From positions 1-26,191 of the forward strand of contig JBEKZI010000025.1 in NCBI GenBank assembly GCA_049510055.1: 26,191 bases of DNA, read 5' to 3'. The DNA is from JALHTV01 sp049510055 (lineage in GTDB: Bacteria; Planctomycetota; Phycisphaerae; SM23-33). The position numbers and the translations under genes were made by a program. Below the pieces are notes generated by a model. It was not told the origin of the DNA and ran no database searches. It was given only the letters and a program-made list of their open reading frames with translations. Shown here piece by piece: positions 22,767 through 26,191 of the stretch. How positions within the stretch are numbered: position 1 is the stretch's first letter; each line of letters begins with the position of its first letter.

Positions 22767-22792
22767 ACCTGCCTACCGGTAGGCAGGTCGGG
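22767..22792. repeat. perfect 22-bp palindrome, copy 2 of the dispersed repeat
   Basis: Positions 22767-22788 form a perfect palindrome: arm ACCTGCCTACC followed by its exact complement GGTAGGCAGGT. CCGGTAGGCAGGTCGG (22777-22792) is identical to 9760-9775. It lies between the azoreductase gene and the secreted-protein gene, both on the minus strand. A partial arm, CTGCCTAT, follows at about 22804-22811. Confidence 0.8.
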
Positions 22793-22836
22793 AATCACAC
22801 CAGTCTGCCTATGGAGCGGCGAGGCTCGGACGGCGT

Positions 22837-23463
22837 TTAGAAATTCTTGCCCATCTCCGCGGCTTGGGCTCGGGCGGCGGCGAGGGCTTTTTGGGCCGCT
22901 TCTTCTCCCATCAACGTCGGCTCGACGATCAGCCAGCGGAAATCGGTAAAGCCGATGAATCGCAGGATGGTTTCCAGGTAGGGCTTCTGGAAGTCCAGGG
23001 ACGCCTCGTTGCTGCCGGCGGGGTAATTGCCTCCGCGGGCCAGGGCCAGCACCACGGGCCGGCCGGTCACCAGGCCCTTGTAGCCTTCGGCCGCGGAGTA
23101 CGTGAACGTCAGCCCCGGCTGGACGATCACGTCGATGTACTGCTTGAGCCGGTAGGGAAGGGAGAAGTTCCACATGGGGGTGGAGATCAGCAGCATGTCG
23201 GCCGACTTGAAGTGGTCCGCCACGTCGATGATTTCTTTCCAGGTCTTTTCATCCGGGCCGGTGGGCTCCCCGCCATCCAGGACGATGTACTTCGCCGCGG
23301 CCTGGGGGGCTTCAAACAGCGGGATATCGGTCCGGAACAGATCCATCGTCTCGACGCCGAAATTGCGATGGGCCTTCAGGAAGGCGTCGATGAACGCCTC
23401 CGCCAGCCGAAGCGAGTACGATTGCGGCCGGGGACTGGCGTTGATGTGCAGGAGCTTGGGCAT
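22837..23463 (-). CDS. FMN-dependent NADH-azoreductase-like flavodoxin-fold protein
   Basis: 208 aa. The opening KLLHINASPRPQSYSLRLAE is the FMN phosphate loop of the NQO1/AzoR/MdaB group. MLLISTPMWNFSLPYRLKQYID has the PMWNF flavin-ring motif of AzoR. ALARGGNYPAGSNEASLDFQKPYLETILRFIGF is the usual later part, with the RGG loop. Such enzymes reduce quinones, azo or nitro compounds with NAD(P)H in the cytosol as homodimers; the natural substrate is probably a quinone. Length matches AzoR (about 200 aa). AAAGGACG lies about seven bases before the ATG. Confidence 0.92.
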   Translation of the reverse strand: MPKLLHINASPRPQSYSLRLAEAFIDAFLKAHRNFGVETMDLFRTDIPLFEAPQAAAKYIVLDGGEPTGPDEKTWKEIIDVADHFKSADMLLISTPMWNFSLPYRLKQYIDVIVQPGLTFTYSAAEGYKGLVTGRPVVLALARGGNYPAGSNEASLDFQKPYLETILRFIGFTDFRWLIVEPTLMGEEAAQKALAAARAQAAEMGKNF

Positions 23464-23509
23464 GGGAGCGTCCTTTCATCTAAAAAGCGCGTTGGATAGA
23501 CGAATTAAA

Positions 23510-23665
23510 TTCGAATACCAAAATCCGAAATTCGAAACAAACGACAAGAAACCCAAACGGCAATCACCACTACCATCATATCCTCATCGATGGTTTTGTC
23601 TTTGTTTTTCAAGATTGCCGTATTGTTGTTTGTTTCGGATTTCGAGATTCGGATTTGTTTGAACG
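23510..23665. repeat. AT-rich imperfect inverted repeat
   Basis: The left arm (about 23517-23565) runs AAATCCGAAATTCGAAACAA ... ACGGCAATC. The right arm (about 23613-23657), read on the minus strand, runs CAAATCCGAATCTCGAAATC ... ACGGCAATC. They align with a short insertion in the left arm and are separated by about 47 bases. Within the arms the unit AAATCCGAA / ATTCGAA is repeated. This looks like a dispersed non-coding repeat or a small non-autonomous element; no terminal target duplication was found. Confidence 0.6.
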
Positions 23666-23720
23666 ATACTTCTGGCAGTCGACGGGCTAAGTTTATCGCG
23701 GTATAGACTCGATGGTGTGC

Positions 23721-23749
23721 TTGACTCATCTCTTAAGGAGTCGTACAAA
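23721..23749 (+). promoter_or_regulatory. promoter before the ArgD-like gene
   Basis: TTGACT (23721-23726), 17 bases, TACAAA (23744-23749). Transcription from it would begin near 23756, giving a GC-rich leader of about 90 bases. If it is the only promoter, the ATG at 23751 is not transcribed and the upstream frame there would not be expressed. TATAGA at 23702-23707 is a possible -10 box for a longer transcript, but lacks a good -35 box. Confidence 0.45.
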
Positions 23750-23750
23750 A

Positions 23751-23891
23751 ATGCGCTTTGCGTCGATTCGGCGGAGCGTCTTCCGCCGCCCGGCGCAGCC
23801 GCGAGCCGGCGGCGGAGCGTCGCCGGCAAGGAGTTTTAGCGAACGATGCTTACGCAAGCACAAATTGTCGAGGCGACTGGCAAGTATCTGA
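23751..23891 (+). CDS. possible Arg-rich leader peptide
   Basis: A 46-codon frame with AAGGAG ten bases before its ATG. It begins MRFASIRRSVFRRPAQPRAG and contains 11 Arg codons, then overlaps the first 46 bases of the ArgD-like gene in another frame and stops with TGA at 23889-23891. Arg-rich upstream frames control some arginine genes, and the hairpins at 23769-23827 lie inside it. Against it: the promoter at 23721-23749 would start transcription after its ATG, and Arg codons are frequent in GC-rich non-coding sequence. Speculative. Confidence 0.3.
   Translation: MRFASIRRSVFRRPAQPRAGGGASPARSFSERCLRKHKLSRRLASI
23769..23833 (+). promoter_or_regulatory. mutually exclusive hairpins before the ArgD-like gene
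   Basis: Four segments can pair in competing ways. Segment A CGGCGGA (23769-23775) pairs with B TCCGCCG (23782-23788). B TCCGCCGCC (23782-23790) pairs with C GGCGGCGGA (23808-23816). C GCCGGCG (23805-23811) pairs with D CGCCGGC (23821-23827). The Shine-Dalgarno AAGGAG (23828-23833) follows D directly. This is the layout of an attenuator, though strong GC bias can create such pairs by chance. GGCGGAGCGTC is also a direct repeat (23770-23780, 23811-23821). Confidence 0.35.
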
Positions 23892-25021
23892 CCCCCAATT
23901 ACACCGGACGTTTTCCGGTAGCCATGGTGCGCGGCAAGGGGGCCAGGATATGGGACGCCGACGGCAAGGAGTATCTGGACTTCTTCGCCGGCTTCGGCGC
24001 CGCCGGCGTGACCGGGCACTGCCATCCCGCGATCGTCGCCGCCATCAAGAAGCAGGCGGCGACGCTGACGTGCCACGGTAATCTGTTCACCAACGAGCCG
24101 CAGGTGCTCCTGGCCGAGGCGATCACGAGCCACGGGTTCGGCGGCAAGGTGTTCTATTGCCACAGCGGCGCCGAGGCGATCGAGGCGGCGCTGAAGCTGG
24201 TCCGTCTGGCCGCCGGGCCGGGGCGATACAAGATCATCAGCTTCCACAATTGTTTCCACGGCCGCACGATGGGGGCGCTGTCGCTGACGCCGGAGAAGTA
24301 CCAGGCCGGCCTGGAGCCCATGCTGCCGGGCAACGTCAAGGCGACCTACGGCGACCTGGCCAGCGTGCGGGCCGCCATCGACGGCGAGACGGCCGGCGTG
24401 TTCGTCGAGCCCATCCAGGGCGAGGGCGGCGTGAATGTGCCGACCCAGGAGTTCATGCAGGGCCTGCGGGCGCTGTGCGACGAGAAGAACATCCTGATGG
24501 TGGTCGACGAGGTCTGGACCGCCCCGGCGCGGACGGGGCGATGGTACGCCCACCAGCACTTCGACGTCACGCCGGACGCCATGACGATGGCCAAGGCCAT
24601 CGGCGGCGGGCTGCCGCTGGGCGTGTGCGTCGCGGCGCCCAAGTGGCAGGACGCCCTGGGCCCCGGCAAGCACGCCTGCACGATGGGCGGCAATCCGCTG
24701 TGCACCGCCGCGGGCCTGGCCACGGTGAAACTGATCGAGGAAGAAGATCTCGTCGGCCGCGCCGCCGCCAAGGGCCAAGAGGTCATGGACCGCCTCCGCC
24801 GCGCGAAGATCGGCTGCGTCAAGGATGTGCGCGGCAAAGGGCTGATGATCGGCATCGAGCTGGACAAGCCCGGCCGCGACGTCGTGCTGGCCTGCATGAC
24901 CGCCGGACTGCTGATCAACTGCACGCACGACACGGTCCTGCGCCTGGCCCCGCCGCTGGTGACCTCCGACGCCCAGCTCCGCAAGGGCCTGCGGATCCTC
25001 ATCAAGGCGCTGAAGGCCTAG
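23846..25021 (+). CDS. class III aminotransferase, ArgD-like
   Basis: 391 aa PLP enzyme of the acetylornithine/ornithine aminotransferase group. Motifs: GKEYLDFFAGFGAAGVTGHCHPAI, CHSGAEAIEAALKLVRL, ISFHNCFHGRTMGALSLT, GVFVEPIQGEGGV, MVVDEVWTAPARTGRW (Asp to the PLP ring), MTMAKAIGGGLPLG (PLP Lys) and TMGGNPLCTAAGLA. Overall it fits acetylornithine aminotransferase in arginine synthesis, but the motif normally DEVQ(T/S)GxGRTG reads DEVWTAPARTG, so another substrate is possible. AAGGAG lies 12 bases before the ATG. No other arg gene is in view. A strong terminator follows. Confidence 0.85.
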   Translation: MLTQAQIVEATGKYLTPNYTGRFPVAMVRGKGARIWDADGKEYLDFFAGFGAAGVTGHCHPAIVAAIKKQAATLTCHGNLFTNEPQVLLAEAITSHGFGGKVFYCHSGAEAIEAALKLVRLAAGPGRYKIISFHNCFHGRTMGALSLTPEKYQAGLEPMLPGNVKATYGDLASVRAAIDGETAGVFVEPIQGEGGVNVPTQEFMQGLRALCDEKNILMVVDEVWTAPARTGRWYAHQHFDVTPDAMTMAKAIGGGLPLGVCVAAPKWQDALGPGKHACTMGGNPLCTAAGLATVKLIEEEDLVGRAAAKGQEVMDRLRRAKIGCVKDVRGKGLMIGIELDKPGRDVVLACMTAGLLINCTHDTVLRLAPPLVTSDAQLRKGLRILIKALKA

Positions 25022-25045
25022 AAATAAATTTCGAGATTGCCTGGA

Positions 25046-25082
25046 GGATGGCGGGGCTCCTGTCCCGCCATCCTTATTATTT
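25046..25082 (+). terminator. intrinsic terminator of the ArgD-like gene
   Basis: A perfect 10-bp stem, GGATGGCGGG (25046-25055) with CCCGCCATCC (25064-25073), an 8-base loop, then TTATTATTT. It lies 24 bases after the stop codon. This is the clearest terminator in the window. Confidence 0.85.
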
Positions 25083-25085
25083 AAT

Positions 25086-25117
25086 GGTGCGGCGGAGTTG
25101 GAACTCCGCCGCGCACT
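25086..25117. repeat. palindrome between the two aminotransferase genes
   Basis: GCGGCGGAGTT is followed by GG and then AACTCCGCCGC, an 11-bp inverted repeat with almost no loop, plus GTGC/GCAC further out. It comes just after the terminator at 25046 and could be a second terminator stem without a T run, or a dispersed palindrome. Confidence 0.5.
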
Positions 25118-25146
25118 CTACCGGTGTTCAAGGCCGGAGGGTTCGG

Positions 25147-25175
25147 TTGAACAGCCGCGGCCGCGGCCTTATGAT
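25147..25175 (+). promoter_or_regulatory. promoter of the class V aminotransferase, nearly leaderless
   Basis: TTGAAC (25147-25152), 17 bases, TATGAT (25170-25175). The expected start site is 25182, three bases before the ATG at 25185. No Shine-Dalgarno precedes the ATG. Confidence 0.5.
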
Positions 25176-25184
25176 GGACGGTCT

Positions 25185-26191
25185 ATGGCCGACCGCATCT
25201 ACATGGATAACGCCGCCACGAGCTTCCCCAAGCCTCCAGCCGTGCTGGAGGCGATGGTGAATTTCGCGCGGCACTGCGGCGCCTCAGCCGGGCGGGGGGC
25301 CTACGCCGAGGCCAAGGGCTGCGAGCAGATGCTCTCGACCTGCCGCCAGCGCGTCGCCCGGCTCATCGGCGCCGAATCGCCGCAGCGGATCGTCTTTGCG
25401 ATGAATTGCTCCGAGGCGCTGATCATTGCCATTCGCGGCCTTTTGAACACCGCCCCGCGCGGCAGCCAGGCCGTGGCGTTGGCGATGGAGCACAATTCGG
25501 TCCTTCGCCCGCTGAACGCCCTGGCCGAGCAAACGGGCCTGGTGCCGCGGATCATCCCCTGCGATGGCCGGACCGGCCTGGTCGATCCCGACGACATCCG
25601 CCGGGCGATTACGCCCAAGACGCGCCTCGTGGCCTGCCAGCACGCCTCCAACGTGACCGGCACGCTTCAGCCGGTGGCTGCCGTGGCCGCCATCGCGCGG
25701 GAGGCGGGCGTGCCCTGCCTGGTCGACGCGGCCCAGTCCGCCGGCCACGTGCCCATCGACGTGCAGGCCTGGGGGGCGGACTTCGTGGCCTTCCCAGGCC
25801 ACAAGGGATTGCTCGGCCCGCTGGGCACGGGCGTGCTGTATGTCCGGCCCGGCGCCGAGAAACACTTGCCGACGATGAAGGAAGGCGGCACGGGCACGGT
25901 CAGCGAGCAGCCCATCCAGCCGGCCTCGATGCCCGACAAGTACGAAATCGGCTCCCACAACGCCGTCGGCCTGGCCGGGCTGTCGGAGGGCGCGGCCTGG
26001 CTGCTGGCGCGCGGCGTGGAGCAGATCCACGCCCACCAGCGGCGGCTGTGCGGCCTGTTCCTGGAACAAACCGGCGGCGTGGAGCACCTGACGGTCTACG
26101 GGCCGACAAACCTGGAACATCGCACGGGGGTTTTCTCGGTCAATGTCGCCGGTTTAGCGCCGTCGGACCTGGCGGCGGCGCTGGAGGCCGA
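25185..26191 (+). CDS. class V aminotransferase, cysteine desulfurase family (3' end outside window)
   Basis: At least 335 codons, open to the right edge. It begins MADRIYMDNAATSFPKPPAV, the standard start of cysteine desulfurase-like proteins. MEHNSVLRPLNALAE (His over the PLP ring), QHASNVTGTLQPV, CLVDAAQSAGHVPIDVQ (PLP Asp) and FVAFPGHKGLLGPLGTGVLYV (PLP Lys in GHKGLLGP) fit the IscS/SufS superfamily, closest by eye to the NifS-like family of Gram-positive EF_2568 type. KEGGTGTVSEQPIQPASMPDKYEIGSHN is typical too. The catalytic Cys region lies outside the window or is not recognisable, so the sulfur or selenium role is unproven. It is separated from the ArgD-like gene by a strong terminator and has its own promoter. 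Confidence 0.9.
   Translation, partial: MADRIYMDNAATSFPKPPAVLEAMVNFARHCGASAGRGAYAEAKGCEQMLSTCRQRVARLIGAESPQRIVFAMNCSEALIIAIRGLLNTAPRGSQAVALAMEHNSVLRPLNALAEQTGLVPRIIPCDGRTGLVDPDDIRRAITPKTRLVACQHASNVTGTLQPVAAVAAIAREAGVPCLVDAAQSAGHVPIDVQAWGADFVAFPGHKGLLGPLGTGVLYVRPGAEKHLPTMKEGGTGTVSEQPIQPASMPDKYEIGSHNAVGLAGLSEGAAWLLARGVEQIHAHQRRLCGLFLEQTGGVEHLTVYGPTNLEHRTGVFSVNVAGLAPSDLAAALEA

Larger units (their letters stand above)
23464..23750. other. AT-rich intergenic region
   Basis: About 290 bases between the divergent azoreductase and ArgD-like genes, far more AT-rich than the neighbouring genes. It contains the large imperfect inverted repeat at 23510-23665 and, near its right end, promoter boxes for the ArgD-like gene. 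No coding frame with a plausible composition was found. Confidence 0.6.

Noticed and set aside
23769..23833. CRISPR or tandem repeat array
   Set aside because: Only two copies of an 11-base unit, no regular spacers; treated as leader structure instead.

Overview
The window is GC-rich bacterial chromosome, densely coded on both strands. It holds 22 recognisable protein genes (one cut by the right edge), one tRNA, and two tiny genes that are easy to miss. A secreted HEAT-repeat protein, a DUF2723 membrane protein, a Gfo/Idh/MocA oxidoreductase, and trigger factor followed by two different clpP genes fit a Planctomycetota genome (Phycisphaerae-like). That assignment is inference from gene content only. 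No rRNA, CRISPR array, IS element or prophage module was seen.

Layout from the left. 1-1637: arsenic resistance pair (ArsR, Acr3). 1646-2081 (-): two overlapping small helical proteins that look like the two halves of a ferritin-like bundle. 2269-2353 (-): tRNA-Leu(GAG). 2398-3579 (-): Gfo/Idh/MocA oxidoreductase, divergent from a GNAT acetyltransferase (3705-4220). 4266-4949: TrpF with the usual catalytic Cys replaced by Glu. 5015-6436 (-): secreted DUF4139 protein, divergent from S-adenosylhomocysteine hydrolase (6625-7902). 7964-9535 (-): DUF2723 membrane protein, divergent from the HEAT-repeat protein (9787-11943), whose frame continues past an amber codon to 12252. 12337-13305: ROK sugar kinase. 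13405-14913: TrpE. 14944-16256 (-): ParA-like ATPase with a VanZ-like membrane protein overlapping by 4 bases. 16398-16454 (-): an 18-residue Lys/Arg peptide gene. 16837-20442: trigger factor, ClpP1, ClpP2 and a coiled-coil lipoprotein, apparently one operon. 20444-22635 (-): an orphan DNA methyltransferase and a secreted protein of unknown function. 22837-23463 (-): an azoreductase-like flavoprotein. 23846-25021: an ArgD-like aminotransferase with a structured leader. 25185-end: a class V aminotransferase, incomplete.

Functional links. Tig, ClpP1 and ClpP2 form a protein folding and turnover operon that lacks the expected clpX and carries a translationally coupled lipoprotein instead. TrpF and TrpE belong to tryptophan synthesis but are separated by about 8.5 kb of unrelated genes. 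Most other genes are isolated housekeeping or accessory units.

The observations most worth following are: the 18-residue basic peptide with a near-perfect Shine-Dalgarno inside a small hairpin; an Arg-rich upstream reading frame and mutually exclusive hairpins before the ArgD-like gene; the amber codon inside the HEAT-repeat gene; the Cys-to-Glu change in TrpF; the split ferritin-like pair; and three genes (trpF, parA, class V aminotransferase) whose -10 boxes sit so close to the start codon that their mRNAs should be leaderless. All of this was read by eye; no alignment, folding or database search was run.
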